This document shows, piece after piece, positions 1 to 8,058 of a DNA stretch of 17,073 nucleotides. Under the pieces are notes generated by a model that was given only the letters and a program-made list of their open reading frames with translations, did not search any database and was not told the DNA's origin. Numbering within the stretch: the stretch's first letter is position 1; each line of letters starts with the position of its first letter. The translations under genes and the position numbers were made by a program. Origin of the DNA: DATBMA01 sp036555105 (lineage in GTDB: Bacteria > Actinomycetota > Acidimicrobiia > Spongiisociales > ZC4RG35); assembly GCA_036555105.1 (NCBI GenBank), contig DATBMA010000022.1, positions 1-17,073 on the forward strand, given 5' to 3'.

Positions 1-486
1 GGTGAGAGAGTCATCGGACCCGTGTTCGAGTACACCGAGGAACTCGCCTTCGACCCCACCGGCCGCTACTTGGCCGGAGGTGGTGGAGACGGCCGGGCCT
101 GGGCCCTTGACTTGCCGTCGGTGCTGGCCGGCGCATCGCTCGATCAGGCGGCGCGGGAGTTTCAGACCAGGTCGACTCTGGTGGCGGATGTCGATGTCAG
201 CCGATACGGGGTTTTGGCGCTGAGCTCGACCTCGGGCCGCGTATGGCTGTATGACCTTGCCACGGGAGAGCCGGCAGGCGAGGCGATTGGGAGGAATCCC
301 TCCGGCTGGGTCACATCCGCCTTCAGCCCCGACGGCTCCTTCCTCCTGTACACCGACGATGTTCTGCGTAGGTTCGACCTCGACACCCAGCGCCTGGTTG
401 ACCTGGGCGAGAACTTGGTCACTCGGGAGATGACTCCTACCGAGTGCGAGACCTATCTCGGGGTGAATTGCGAACACGACGGCTGA
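1..486 (+). CDS. WD40-repeat protein, C-terminal end (5' truncated by window)
   Basis: The reading frame is open from base 1 to TGA at 484-486, about 161 residues, and has no convincing internal start, so it is the C-terminal part of a longer protein. It shows WD40-type blades: 'LAFDPTGRYLAGG', 'GRVWLYDLATGEP' and 'SAFSPDGSFLLYT' are beta-propeller strands with the usual F-S/D-P-D/T-G turn. After the last blade comes a short tail, 'MTPTECETYLGVNC', that resembles the T-x-x-E-W-x-x-Y-L-G tail seen after the propeller of many actinobacterial STAND-ATPase or regulator-WD40 proteins. Those proteins use the propeller as a sensing or binding platform; the N-terminal effector here lies outside the window, so the function is unknown. 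The next gene converges on it. Confidence 0.7.
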   Translation, partial: GERVIGPVFEYTEELAFDPTGRYLAGGGGDGRAWALDLPSVLAGASLDQAAREFQTRSTLVADVDVSRYGVLALSSTSGRVWLYDLATGEPAGEAIGRNPSGWVTSAFSPDGSFLLYTDDVLRRFDLDTQRLVDLGENLVTREMTPTECETYLGVNCEHDG

Positions 487-695
487 GGGCTGACTGGCGA
501 GACATCGCGTCCATCGATTTCCAAGTCGGCTGTGTGAGCCTTCTGCCGAGGACCCCACCGGTGTATCTATCCACACGTGAGTTCCCGGTTGATCAACGAC
601 ACGGTGTGGCCGTTGATGACACTGGCAGCCATCGCAGGACGAGAACTCGGCGACGACTCGCCAACACGAGGACTTTGGACCGTTACCAGCGCCGC
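487..695. other. Intergenic region between convergent genes, no gene seen
   Basis: These 209 bases separate the WD40 gene from the convergent lipoprotein gene and form the longest gap in the window. Short frames crossing it have no recognisable protein character. It contains a 10-base perfect palindrome (GTTGATCAAC, 588-597) and no clear stem plus T-run terminator. I could assign no function. Confidence 0.4.
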
Positions 696-1496
696 CTATT
701 CGTCGAGGAACCGGAAGCTCTGGAGAATGTCAGCCACCAGGGCTTCCCCGTCTCCAAGGCGGTCAAACTCGATGTTCCACCACTCGAAGGCCAGCACCAC
801 GGGTCTCTCACTTTGAAAGGACAACACGAACAATTTGCCGGCGCAGCCCAAGCATCCATGGCCTCCGCCGACCAGAAGCACCGGCAGCTCCGGGACCAGG
901 AAGCGAACTTGCCCGCCGTCGAGAGTGACTTCGGCTCCAAGCCAATCGTGGGCCTGGTAGAAGCCCGCCCAGTCGTCGCCGTGCTCGACCTCGGCCGGAA
1001 TGGACCCCCCAGTCCCATCAACAGCTTTTTTCCAGGGGCTCTCGTCCGGCAGTACCGAAAGCATTGCCGCTTCTAGCTCAACCAGATTTACTGCCTTGGC
1101 TTCCTGTCCACAGTTCCCGTCGAGGCACAAGAGGATGGCGCCGTCCGCGTCGCCGATGCTGATGGCCAGCGCCGGCCATCCGTAAGTCATGATGCCGCTG
1201 CCCTCCCCGAACGTTCGGACGCCGGGGCGAGATCTAGGCCAACTAACCCACGACTCGGGCAACAGGAGGCTGTAGCCGTCCTCCTCGTTGACGAACGGCA
1301 CCAGGTCAGCCGCGCTGGCGACAGTTGTAGGCGGTTGTGGGCTTGTGATCTCGGTTGTCGTTGCCACGGTCTCGGTGGGGCCGGCGGTTGTGGTCACCGG
1401 GGCCTTGACCACTTGGGATGTAGTTGTGGCTTCCTGCACTGTCTGACAGGCTGTGGCGAGCTGGACAGCCAACGCAAGTAGCCCAACGAGTTTCAT
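696..1496 (-). CDS. Thr-rich secreted lipoprotein of unknown function
   Basis: About 266 residues from the ATG at 1496. A GTG 15 bases upstream (1511) is an alternative start, but the ATG gives a cleaner signal peptide: Met-Lys, a hydrophobic stretch, then 'LATAC' with the lipobox Cys at residue 17. A GGTGA sequence sits 10 bases upstream. After the Cys is a Thr/Pro/Val-rich linker of about 45 residues, typical of actinobacterial lipoproteins, that would hold the globular part off the membrane. The globular part starts with 'GYSLLLPESW', a motif common at the start of small PsbP/LpqN-like surface domains, and contains two Cys pairs (CLDGNC and CLGC) that could form disulfides. Probably anchored on the outer face of the membrane. 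No enzymatic motif was seen. It diverges from gatC across a short shared region. Confidence 0.65.
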   Translation of the reverse strand: MKLVGLLALAVQLATACQTVQEATTTSQVVKAPVTTTAGPTETVATTTEITSPQPPTTVASAADLVPFVNEEDGYSLLLPESWVSWPRSRPGVRTFGEGSGIMTYGWPALAISIGDADGAILLCLDGNCGQEAKAVNLVELEAAMLSVLPDESPWKKAVDGTGGSIPAEVEHGDDWAGFYQAHDWLGAEVTLDGGQVRFLVPELPVLLVGGGHGCLGCAGKLFVLSFQSERPVVLAFEWWNIEFDRLGDGEALVADILQSFRFLDE

Positions 1497-1518
1497 GGGC
1501 GTGACGATCACCCGCTCT

Positions 1519-1538
1519 GCTTGGAAGACGCTTGGAAG
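1519..1538 (+). repeat. Two direct copies of GCTTGGAAG, 11 bases apart
   Basis: The 9-mer GCTTGGAAG occurs at 1519-1527 and again at 1530-1538, an 11-base period, which is about one helical turn. The pair lies between the divergent lipoprotein and gatC genes, 29-48 bases upstream of the gatC -10 box. That position fits an operator for a dimeric regulator, but the role is inferred. Confidence 0.4.
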
Positions 1539-1566
1539 GCCTGGCAGACGCCAACGATCGCTTTCC

Positions 1567-1572
1567 TACAAT
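1567..1572 (+). promoter_or_regulatory. -10 box of a probable leaderless gatC promoter
   Basis: TACAAT matches the actinobacterial TANNNT -10 and ends exactly 7 bases before the gatC ATG at 1580. Transcription would therefore begin at or next to the start codon. No Shine-Dalgarno lies between them. No good -35 was seen at 17 bases. Confidence 0.5.
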
Positions 1573-1579
1573 CCCTCTA

Positions 1580-1870
1580 ATGCCGATCGACATCGATATC
1601 GCTCACGTGGCGCGCCTCGCCCGACTGGCGCTCGACTCTGACGAGTTGGAGAGGTACCGCACACAGCTAGGTGTGATCCTCGAGCACGCCGCCCGCGTGC
1701 AGGAGATCGACACAGCAGGGGTGGAGCCGACCTCACATCCCCTCGGCTTCACCAACGCCTTCCGCTCCGACGAGGTCGCCCCCTCCCTGGACCGGGATGA
1801 GGTCCTGGCTGCAGCACCCGACGCCCGCGACGGTTACTTCGTGGTCCCACCGGCTCTGGACCAGCGATGA
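1580..1870 (+). CDS. gatC: Asp/Glu-tRNA amidotransferase subunit C
   Basis: 96 residues, the normal length of GatC, the small subunit that wraps around and stabilises GatA and GatB in the GatCAB complex. That complex converts Glu-tRNA(Gln) or Asp-tRNA(Asn) to the correct amide form in the cytoplasm. The family hallmark 'HVARLARLAL' lies at residues 9-18, and the C-terminal half has the usual 'RSDEV...R-DEVL..AP' pattern near residues 56-76. I chose ATG at 1580 over an in-frame TTG at 1532 because family members begin just before this helix and because a TACAAT box ends 7 bases upstream. The stop overlaps the gatA start (ATGA, 1867-1870), so translation is probably coupled. Confidence 0.93.
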   Translation: MPIDIDIAHVARLARLALDSDELERYRTQLGVILEHAARVQEIDTAGVEPTSHPLGFTNAFRSDEVAPSLDRDEVLAAAPDARDGYFVVPPALDQR

Positions 1871-3330
1871 GCCACGCTGATCTGACCATTCTCGAGGCCG
1901 GTGCCAAGCTGAGGGCGGGCGAACTGACCTCGGTGCAGCTCGTGGAGGACGTCCTCGAGCGGGCCGCCCTGACCGAGGCCGAGCTCCACTGCTACCTCCA
2001 CATCGATCATGGGGGAGCCAGGGCTACAGCCGTCGCCGCCGATCGTGAGCTGCGAGACGGCTTCGATCGTGGCCCTCTGCATGGAATCCCGGTGGCGGTC
2101 AAGGACAACTTCTGCACCCGCGGCATCCCCACCACGTGTTCCTCCCAGATCCTGGCCGGCTACCGGCCTCCGTACGACGCCACCGCGGTAGCGCGCCTTA
2201 GGGATGCGGGGGCGGTCCTGGTCGGCAAGACCAACCTCGACGAGTTCGCCATGGGCTCGTCAACCGAGAACTCGGCCTTCGGCCCTTCCCGCAACCCCTG
2301 GGACCCAGAGCGGGTGCCGGGCGGCTCGTCAGGCGGCTCGGCGGCGGCGGTGGCGGTGGGCTCGGCCCTTGGGGGGTTCGGCTCCGACACCGGCGGATCA
2401 ATCCGCCAGCCGGCCTCCCTGACCGGGGTGGTCGGTGTCAAACCCACCTACGGGCTGGTCAGCAGGTACGGGCTGGTCGCTTTCGCCTCATCGCTCGACC
2501 AGATCGGGCCGCTCGCCCGGACCGTGGGCGACGCCGTCGTTCTGCTCTCGGCGGTGGCGGGCCATGACCCTTCTGACGCCACCTCCTATCGCGGCGAGGT
2601 GCCGGATTTCGGGTCCGAGCTGACACTGGGAGTTGAAGGAGTCCGCATCGGGATCGTGAGGGAGTTCTCCGGCGAGGGGTACGAGCCTGCTGTGGCGGCC
2701 GCGGTCGCAGACATGGTGGCCCGACTGGAAGAGGAGGGAGCGAAGGCGACCGAGCTGTCTCTTCCTACGATGGCGCTGTCTCTGTCCGCCTATTACTTGA
2801 TCGCCCCGGCGGAGTGCTCGGCCAACCTCGCCCGGTTCGACGGGGTGCGCTACGGGCTCAGGGTGGAAGGGGAGACGGTCGAGGAGATGATGGGCCGCAC
2901 CCGGGCCGAGGGCTTCGGGCCCGAGGTCACCCGCAGGATCCTGCTCGGTACTTACGCGTTGTCGGCCGGCTATTACGACGCCTTCTACGGCCAGGCCCAG
3001 AAGGTACGGACCCTCGTCCTCGAGGACTTCGCCCGGGCCTACTCGCAGGTGGATGTCCTCGTCACCCCCACCAGCCCCACCACCGCATTCCGGCTGGGCG
3101 CCAAGACCCAGGATCCGCTGTCCATGTACCTGTCCGACGTGTGCACGATCCCGTCGAACCTGGCAGGGCATCCGGCGGTCTCGGTGCCGGTGGGGCTCGA
3201 TGACAGCGGTTTGCCGATCGGATTCCAGGTGATGGCGCCGGCGCTGGGAGAGGCGACCATGTTCAGAGTGGCTGCCGAGGTCGAGCGCCTGGCGGGCTTT
3301 ACTTCCCGGCCGGGCTTGGTGGCGGCATGA
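1867..3330 (+). CDS. gatA: Asp/Glu-tRNA amidotransferase subunit A (amidase)
   Basis: 487 residues, a full-length amidase-signature protein. GatA hydrolyses glutamine and channels ammonia to GatB. All parts of the Ser-cis-Ser-Lys triad are visible: Lys79 in 'VAVKDN', Ser154 in 'GGSSGGSAAA' and Ser178 in 'GSDTGGSIRQPA', the same numbering as in the Staphylococcus aureus enzyme. 'GKTNLDEFAMGSS' (120-132) and 'GVKPTYGLVSRYGL' (190-203) are further GatA-specific signatures that separate it from generic amidases. It overlaps gatC and gatB by ATGA at both ends, which points to translational coupling and equal subunit supply. With no separate asparagine or glutamine synthetase evidence here, which tRNA(s) the complex serves is unknown. 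Confidence 0.97.
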   Translation: MSHADLTILEAGAKLRAGELTSVQLVEDVLERAALTEAELHCYLHIDHGGARATAVAADRELRDGFDRGPLHGIPVAVKDNFCTRGIPTTCSSQILAGYRPPYDATAVARLRDAGAVLVGKTNLDEFAMGSSTENSAFGPSRNPWDPERVPGGSSGGSAAAVAVGSALGGFGSDTGGSIRQPASLTGVVGVKPTYGLVSRYGLVAFASSLDQIGPLARTVGDAVVLLSAVAGHDPSDATSYRGEVPDFGSELTLGVEGVRIGIVREFSGEGYEPAVAAAVADMVARLEEEGAKATELSLPTMALSLSAYYLIAPAECSANLARFDGVRYGLRVEGETVEEMMGRTRAEGFGPEVTRRILLGTYALSAGYYDAFYGQAQKVRTLVLEDFARAYSQVDVLVTPTSPTTAFRLGAKTQDPLSMYLSDVCTIPSNLAGHPAVSVPVGLDDSGLPIGFQVMAPALGEATMFRVAAEVERLAGFTSRPGLVAA

Positions 3331-4772
3331 GCTGGGAGTCGGTGATCGGGATCGAGACCCACGTCGAGTTGAGCACCCAGTCGAAGATGTTCTGCGGATG
3401 TGCGGTCGGCTTCGGGGCGGAGCCCAACACGAGCGTGTGCCCAGTCTGTCTGGGACTGCCCGGCGCCCTGCCGGTCCCGAACGAGAGGGCGATCGAGTCG
3501 ATCGCCCTGATCGGGCTCGCCCTCAACTGTGAGGTGGCACGGAACTCGGTCTTTCACCGCAAGAACTACTTCTACGCCGATCTGCCCAAGAACTATCAGA
3601 TCTCGCAATACGACCTGCCGGTGTGCAAGGACGGGTGGCTGGAAATCGAGGCCAATGGGGAACGCCGCCGGGTGCGAATCGAGCGTGCCCATATGGAGGA
3701 GGACACGGGCAAGAGCATCCACACCGGCGAGGGCGGTCGGATCCACACTGCTGGGTCCACCCTGCTCGACTTCAACCGGTCCGGGGTGCCCCTGGTTGAG
3801 GTCGTCTCCCGGCCGGACCTGCCGGACGCCAGGACGGCCCGCGCCTATGCCCAGCAGCTCCGGGACCTCGTGGGTGAGTTGGGCGTCTCCGACGCCAGGA
3901 TGGAGGAGGGATCGATCAGATTCGACGCCAACGTCTCCGTCCGACCCGAAGGCCAGGACGCCCTCGGCACGAAGGTCGAGATCAAGAACATGAACTCGTT
4001 CCGCTCACTCGAAGCCGCCATTGACTTCGAGATCGCCCGCCAGATCGGCGTGATCGAGGCCGGCGGTGAGCTGATCCAGGAGACCCGGCACTGGGACGAA
4101 GAGGCAGGAGTCACCCAGGGGATGCGAACCAAAGAAGGCTCATCCGACTATCGGTACTTCGCCGAGCCCGACCTGGTGCCACTGGCCATCGGGCCAGAAC
4201 AGGTGGCTGCTTTGCGGACGAGCCTTCCTGAGACTCCATCCCAGCGTCACGACCGCTACGTCGGCATGGGTCTCAGCAGCCAGGCCGCCTCGGTGATGAG
4301 TGCATCGGAGCCCGCGATGCGTCGGCTCTTCGAGGGGGCGGTGGAGGCCAGGGCGCCGGCCGCGGCCGCCGCCAGCTGGGTGTCGGGGGAGGTGACTGCC
4401 CTGCTGCGAAGGACCGAGCGGAGCCTCGAGTCAAGCGGCATCTCCAGCGAGGGCCTTGCTGCGCTGGTGGCCATGGTCGACTCGGGTCAGGTGTCATCGA
4501 GCGCCGCCAAGGAGGTCCTGGCGGCGATGCAACCGGGCGATCAAGATCCGCAAGCCCTGGCGGAGAGGCTCGACCTGCTCCAGATCTCGGACTCCTCGGC
4601 CCTGGCGGCCCAGGTGGCGGAGGTGGTGGCCGCCAATGCCGACGCCCGCGAGCGGTACCGGGCCGGCGAAACCAAGGTCCTCGGCTTCCTGGTCGGCCAG
4701 GTGATGAAGGCCACAGGCGGCAAGGCCGATCCGGCCGTCGTCAGCCGGCTCTTGGTCGAACAGCTCTCCTGA
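3327..4772 (+). CDS. gatB: Asp/Glu-tRNA amidotransferase subunit B
   Basis: 481 residues, the normal length. GatB activates the carboxyl group of the mischarged tRNA with ATP and transfers ammonia delivered from GatA. The start 'VIGIETHVEL' and the core 'RKNYFYADLPKNYQISQYD' (around 82-101) are strong family signatures. Four cysteines, C23, C25, C38 and C41 ('FCGC' and 'CPVC'), form the zinc site. 'EIKNMNSFR' and 'SSDYRYF.EPDL' follow. The C-terminal 150 residues are the helical YqeY-like tRNA-binding tail, ending 'GFLVGQVMKATGGKADP..V..LL'. It starts within the gatA stop. Its stop at 4770-4772 is only 2 bases from the end of the convergent cyclase gene, with no terminator hairpin visible. 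Confidence 0.97.
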   Translation: MSWESVIGIETHVELSTQSKMFCGCAVGFGAEPNTSVCPVCLGLPGALPVPNERAIESIALIGLALNCEVARNSVFHRKNYFYADLPKNYQISQYDLPVCKDGWLEIEANGERRRVRIERAHMEEDTGKSIHTGEGGRIHTAGSTLLDFNRSGVPLVEVVSRPDLPDARTARAYAQQLRDLVGELGVSDARMEEGSIRFDANVSVRPEGQDALGTKVEIKNMNSFRSLEAAIDFEIARQIGVIEAGGELIQETRHWDEEAGVTQGMRTKEGSSDYRYFAEPDLVPLAIGPEQVAALRTSLPETPSQRHDRYVGMGLSSQAASVMSASEPAMRRLFEGAVEARAPAAAAASWVSGEVTALLRRTERSLESSGISSEGLAALVAMVDSGQVSSSAAKEVLAAMQPGDQDPQALAERLDLLQISDSSALAAQVAEVVAANADARERYRAGETKVLGFLVGQVMKATGGKADPAVVSRLLVEQLS

Positions 4773-4774
4773 AC

Positions 4775-6127
4775 TCAGACCGCGGCGGGGGCGGCCGCGA
4801 TGTCCACCGCATACAGCTGCCACTCGCCTTCGATACCCTTGAGTTGGTGCGAGCCGCGGTCGCGGAATGCCCACTCTGATCCAGCCACAAGGTCACGAAC
4901 AGTTCGTGAGACCAGCACCTCACCGGGCATGGCAGTCGACATGACCCGGGCTGCCAGGTGGACAGCCACGCCGCCAACGTCGCCCGCTCGCAATTCGACC
5001 TCGCCCGTGTGGATTCCTGCCCTGATCTCGAGGTCCATTCTTCGCAACTGATCGCACATTCGAGCTGCTGCCCGAATGGCGCGGCCGGGCCCGTCGAAAG
5101 TAGCCAGCACTCCATCCCCCGTTGTCTTGACCACGTGGCCCCCGTTCTCCTCGACCAAACGCCGGGCGGTGTCATCGTGGACATCGAGGACGCTCCGCCA
5201 TTGTCTGTCACCCAATTCCTCGGCTCGCTTGGTCGAGTCGACTATGTCGGTGAAGAGGACGGTGGTCATCAAGCGGGTGGTGGCCCGCGGTGGCCTGATC
5301 CCGGTGAGAAACTCCTCGATGGCGTCGAGAGCGAGGTCGGGGTGCTCCCAGATGAGGGGCCCGTCGGAACCGGGCAGCTCGACAAGGCGTGAGCCCTCGA
5401 TCTGCTCGTTCAGGTAGCGGCCGAACTTGGCCGGCACGAATCGATAGTTCTCCCGCTGGATGATCAAGGTGGGAACTTGGATGGAAGGCAGCAACGCCCT
5501 GGCGTCTGCCCGCAGGTTGGCGATGAAATATGCCTGCGCCGCAGCAGGTCCTGCAATCGCTCTGGTCTTCTTGGCATACCAGAGCCGGAAGCGCTGGTCG
5601 TCCTTGCGGCTGGGGACCTGGTTGAGGACGTGTTGGTCGGTGCCCCACCCGTCGCTCATCGCCTTCATGAGAGCGGCCGCCTCCTCCTCGGTGATTCCGG
5701 CCGGGTAGTCGGGGCCGACCAGATACTTGGCCCCTGTATGGACCAGGATCAGGGCCGCCGTTCGCTCGGGTTTGGTGGCCGCGAACAGCATGGCCATCGG
5801 CCCTGCGTCGTAGGCCGCCCAAATAGCGGCGTGAGCCGAGCCGACCGAGTCCATCACGGCCTCCAGCTCCTCCACGAACGACTCCCAAGGTGGGAGGGCA
5901 TCGAGGGGAAGAGGGTCGGAGGCACCGGTGCCGCGGCGATCGAACTTGATGACCCGAGCGAAAGCGGCCAACCGCCGGAGGAACACCTGTGCCATGGGAT
6001 CTTCCCAATCCATGTCAAACGACCCGAAGCTCCCAGCGGTGTAGACCAAGTCGATGGCCCCGTCGCCTATGACCTGATAGGCGATCCGGGCGTCGGCCAG
6101 GCGGGCGTATCCGACAGTTGGCTCCAC
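4775..6127 (-). CDS. Alpha/beta-hydrolase-like domain fused to class III adenylate/guanylate cyclase
   Basis: 450 residues. Residues 1-275 form an alpha/beta-hydrolase-like domain beginning 'GYARLADARIAYQVIGDG', as in mycobacterial-type hydrolase/cyclase fusions. Residues 285-445 are a class III cyclase: 'TVLFTDIVDST' carries metal ligand D294, 'KTTGDGVLATF' carries K334 and D338, and 'GVAVHLAARV' carries R394. His390 stands where classical cyclases have Asn, as in other soluble actinobacterial regulators. The hydrolase part looks inactive: the elbow that normally reads G-x-S-x-G is 'AYDAG' (105-109), with Tyr at the nucleophile place, and the late His region reads 'GSDGPLIW'. I infer a ligand-sensing domain controlling nucleotide cyclisation. 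No membrane segment was seen. The start is GTG at 6127, with a -10-like TAGCCT 6 bases upstream. It is divergent from pyk. Confidence 0.88.
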   Translation of the reverse strand: MEPTVGYARLADARIAYQVIGDGAIDLVYTAGSFGSFDMDWEDPMAQVFLRRLAAFARVIKFDRRGTGASDPLPLDALPPWESFVEELEAVMDSVGSAHAAIWAAYDAGPMAMLFAATKPERTAALILVHTGAKYLVGPDYPAGITEEEAAALMKAMSDGWGTDQHVLNQVPSRKDDQRFRLWYAKKTRAIAGPAAAQAYFIANLRADARALLPSIQVPTLIIQRENYRFVPAKFGRYLNEQIEGSRLVELPGSDGPLIWEHPDLALDAIEEFLTGIRPPRATTRLMTTVLFTDIVDSTKRAEELGDRQWRSVLDVHDDTARRLVEENGGHVVKTTGDGVLATFDGPGRAIRAAARMCDQLRRMDLEIRAGIHTGEVELRAGDVGGVAVHLAARVMSTAMPGEVLVSRTVRDLVAGSEWAFRDRGSHQLKGIEGEWQLYAVDIAAAPAAV

Positions 6128-6133
6128 AAGCCG

Positions 6134-6139
6134 AGGCTA
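6134..6139 (-). promoter_or_regulatory. -10-like box before the hydrolase/cyclase gene
   Basis: Read on the minus strand this is TAGCCT, followed by 6 bases and then the GTG start at 6127, again a leaderless layout. The 10-mer TAGCCTCGGC (6139-6130) also occurs in front of the lipid kinase gene (14938-14929). No clear -35 was seen. Confidence 0.4.
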
Positions 6140-6220
6140 AACCCGCGGCCGCATGCCGGTGGTGGCGCGTCCGTGGCGGCTTGGCTGGTTTACTGACCCT
6201 TCACTTCGGCTCGGAAGGGC

Positions 6221-7666
6221 ATGGACCGCCACACCAAGATCGTCGCCACGTTGGGTCCGGCCGTTGCATCGGCTGATCGGATCCGGGCTCTGGTCGACGC
6301 CGGCATCGACGTCGCCAGGCTCAACTTCTCCCATATGGACCACGCGTTTCATGGCCAGATGGCGGATTGGGTCCGGGCAGCAGCCAAGGCCACCGGGCGC
6401 AATGTGGCGCTCCTGCAGGACGTGCAGGGCCCCAAGCTACGGGTGGGCACTCTCGACGATGGACCGCTGACGTTGTCGGTGGGTGCCGAGGTGGGACTGG
6501 TGGCCTCCGATCATGCCGGAGGGAGCGACATCCCGATCGACTACCCGCCATTGCTCGAGGAGATCGAGACCGGTGAGGAGGTGGTGCTGGCCGACGGGAT
6601 GCTGCGCCTGGCCGTCACAGGGCGTGACAACGGACGGCTACTCGCCCGAGTGGTGGTGGGGGGCACGCTGCTGCCCCGCAAAGGAGTGGCGTTCCCCAAC
6701 AGCGCCCTTCAGGTCGACGCGGTCACCGTCAAGGACGTCAACGACCTGGCCTTCGGGCGCGAGATCGGCGTCGACTATGTGGCGGTGTCGTTCGTCCGTC
6801 GGGGCGAGGAGATCGAGCGTGCCCGCAGCCTCTCCGGTGATGCACCGATCATCGCCAAGGTCGAGCTGGCGGCCGCCTACGACAATTTGGACGAGATCAT
6901 TGCCACCGCCGACGGGGTTATGGTCGCCCGCGGGGATCTCGGTGTGCAGATGCCGCTCGAGCAGATCCCCCACGTTCAGAACGACATCTTGACGCGGGCT
7001 AACCGAGCCGGGCTGCTGACGATCACCGCTACCGAGATGCTCGAGTCGATGACTCACTCACCCCGCCCCACCAGGGCAGAGGTGACAGACGTCGCCACCG
7101 CCGTGTTGGAGGGGACCGACGCCGTGATGCTCTCAGGGGAAACGGCGTCGGGGGACTATCCGGTGGAAGCTGTGGAGGCCATGGCTCGCATCTGCTCGAC
7201 GGCTGAAGCCAGCGCTGCTCCCGACACCCGCCGGAGCCTGCTGGAAGTGGCCGGTCAGGAGGTGGCGTCGGCCATGGCCCACGCTGCAGTCGAAGCCGCC
7301 GCCGAGCTCGAGATCGAGACGATCGTGGCGTTCACCGAGTCCGGGTCCACTGCCCGACTCCTCTCCAAGTACCGGCCCGGCGGCCGGATCGTCGCGTTCA
7401 CCGCCGTCCCTTCCACCAGACGGAGGATGGCTCTCTACTGGGGGGTGACCGCCCACGAGTTCGAGCGACGGGACTTCACGGATCACATGTTCGCCGCTGC
7501 AGAGAAGTCCCTAGAGAAGGACGGGGTGTGTCAGAAAGGGGACCTTGTGGTGATGGTGGCGGGCATCCCCCCAAACCAGCGGGCATCCACCAACCTCGTC
7601 AAGGTCCATGAGATCGGTGAGCGCCAGCATGGGGTTCCCTCCCAAAAGGGCGCGAAGCGGACCTGA
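6221..7666 (+). CDS. pyk: Pyruvate kinase
   Basis: 481 residues, the usual bacterial length. It catalyses the last step of glycolysis, phosphoenolpyruvate plus ADP to pyruvate plus ATP, in the cytoplasm. Visible signatures: 'TKIVATLGPA' at the N-terminus, 'RLNFSH' (33-38), the catalytic Lys213 in 'IIAKVE' with metal ligand Glu215, 'VARGDLGVQMP' (235-245) with metal ligand Asp239, and 'MLESM' (273-277). The regulatory C-domain begins near 340 and holds 'FTESGSTARLLSKYRP'. 'GPKLRVG' (70-76) has Lys at the place that is Glu in potassium-dependent enzymes, so potassium-independent activity is predicted. The usual 'ATQM' is 'ATEM' (270-273). GGAAGG lies 2 bases before the ATG, one of the few possible ribosome sites here. 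Divergent from the cyclase gene. Confidence 0.96.
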   Translation: MDRHTKIVATLGPAVASADRIRALVDAGIDVARLNFSHMDHAFHGQMADWVRAAAKATGRNVALLQDVQGPKLRVGTLDDGPLTLSVGAEVGLVASDHAGGSDIPIDYPPLLEEIETGEEVVLADGMLRLAVTGRDNGRLLARVVVGGTLLPRKGVAFPNSALQVDAVTVKDVNDLAFGREIGVDYVAVSFVRRGEEIERARSLSGDAPIIAKVELAAAYDNLDEIIATADGVMVARGDLGVQMPLEQIPHVQNDILTRANRAGLLTITATEMLESMTHSPRPTRAEVTDVATAVLEGTDAVMLSGETASGDYPVEAVEAMARICSTAEASAAPDTRRSLLEVAGQEVASAMAHAAVEAAAELEIETIVAFTESGSTARLLSKYRPGGRIVAFTAVPSTRRRMALYWGVTAHEFERRDFTDHMFAAAEKSLEKDGVCQKGDLVVMVAGIPPNQRASTNLVKVHEIGERQHGVPSQKGAKRT

Positions 7667-7689
7667 ACGGGCCGAGCCGGGCGCCCGTT

Positions 7690-7695
7690 TACGAT
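7690..7695 (+). promoter_or_regulatory. -10-like box before the Nfu-N-like gene
   Basis: TACGAT lies 9 bases before the ATG at 7705, in a gap of 38 bases after the pyk stop. It suggests a separate, nearly leaderless transcript in addition to any read-through from pyk. No good -35 was found. Confidence 0.35.
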
Positions 7696-7704
7696 CAGCC
7701 GGCA

Positions 7705-8052
7705 ATGGGCCAGACCATCGAGATCAACCAGGCCGTACCGATCGGAGATGTGGCGATCTTTCACACCGATCGGACTCTCACCGGCCAGGAAGGCGAGACC
7801 TACGCCGGTCCTATCGCGGCGGAGGCGGTGGGATCGCTCCCCGCCAAGCTCGCCCTCGAGCTGTTCGCCTCCGACTCTCTGATCGATCACTGCCACATCG
7901 CCTCGAACACGATCACCGTGCGTCGGCGGTCCGGGTGGTCGGAGGCCGACCTGGCTGCGGTCCAAGAGGTGATCTCCGGGTTCCCCCGGTTCTATGACGA
8001 AGGCGCAGAGACCAAGGCGGAAGTCGAAGACCCCTCAGCCGAAGAAGCCTGA
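7705..8052 (+). CDS. Small protein resembling the Nfu/NifU N-terminal-like domain
   Basis: 115 residues. The central part matches the pattern of the Nfu N-terminal-like domain: 'LPAKLALELFASDSLIDHC' (45-63) corresponds to the SPLA..LF.i.gV helix-turn, and 'IASNTITVRRRSGW' (65-78) to the following strand that usually reads 'g.dFiTVtk...W'. Residues 80-98 form a last helix. This domain is found in iron-sulfur cluster scaffold proteins and also alone in bacteria, where its job is poorly known. The Cys-x-x-Cys cluster-binding domain of true Nfu is absent, so it would not hold a cluster itself in the usual way. An acidic tail, about residues 99-115, follows. Gene order after pyk may mean co-transcription. 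The assignment is a pattern match and could be wrong. Confidence 0.55.
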   Translation: MGQTIEINQAVPIGDVAIFHTDRTLTGQEGETYAGPIAAEAVGSLPAKLALELFASDSLIDHCHIASNTITVRRRSGWSEADLAAVQEVISGFPRFYDEGAETKAEVEDPSAEEA

Positions 8053-8058
8053 CCCAGA

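Noticed and set aside
588..597. Perfect 10-base palindrome GTTGATCAAC in the first intergenic region
   Set aside because: It is isolated, not near a promoter and short enough to arise by chance. No function could be supported.
1532..1579. Upstream TTG start for gatC
   Set aside because: It would add 16 residues not found in GatC proteins and would overlap the promoter box at 1567-1572.
7678..7687. CGGGCGCCCG palindrome followed by TTT as a pyk terminator
   Set aside because: The palindrome has no loop, so the real stem would be about 3 pairs, and the T-run is only three bases and part of a possible promoter.
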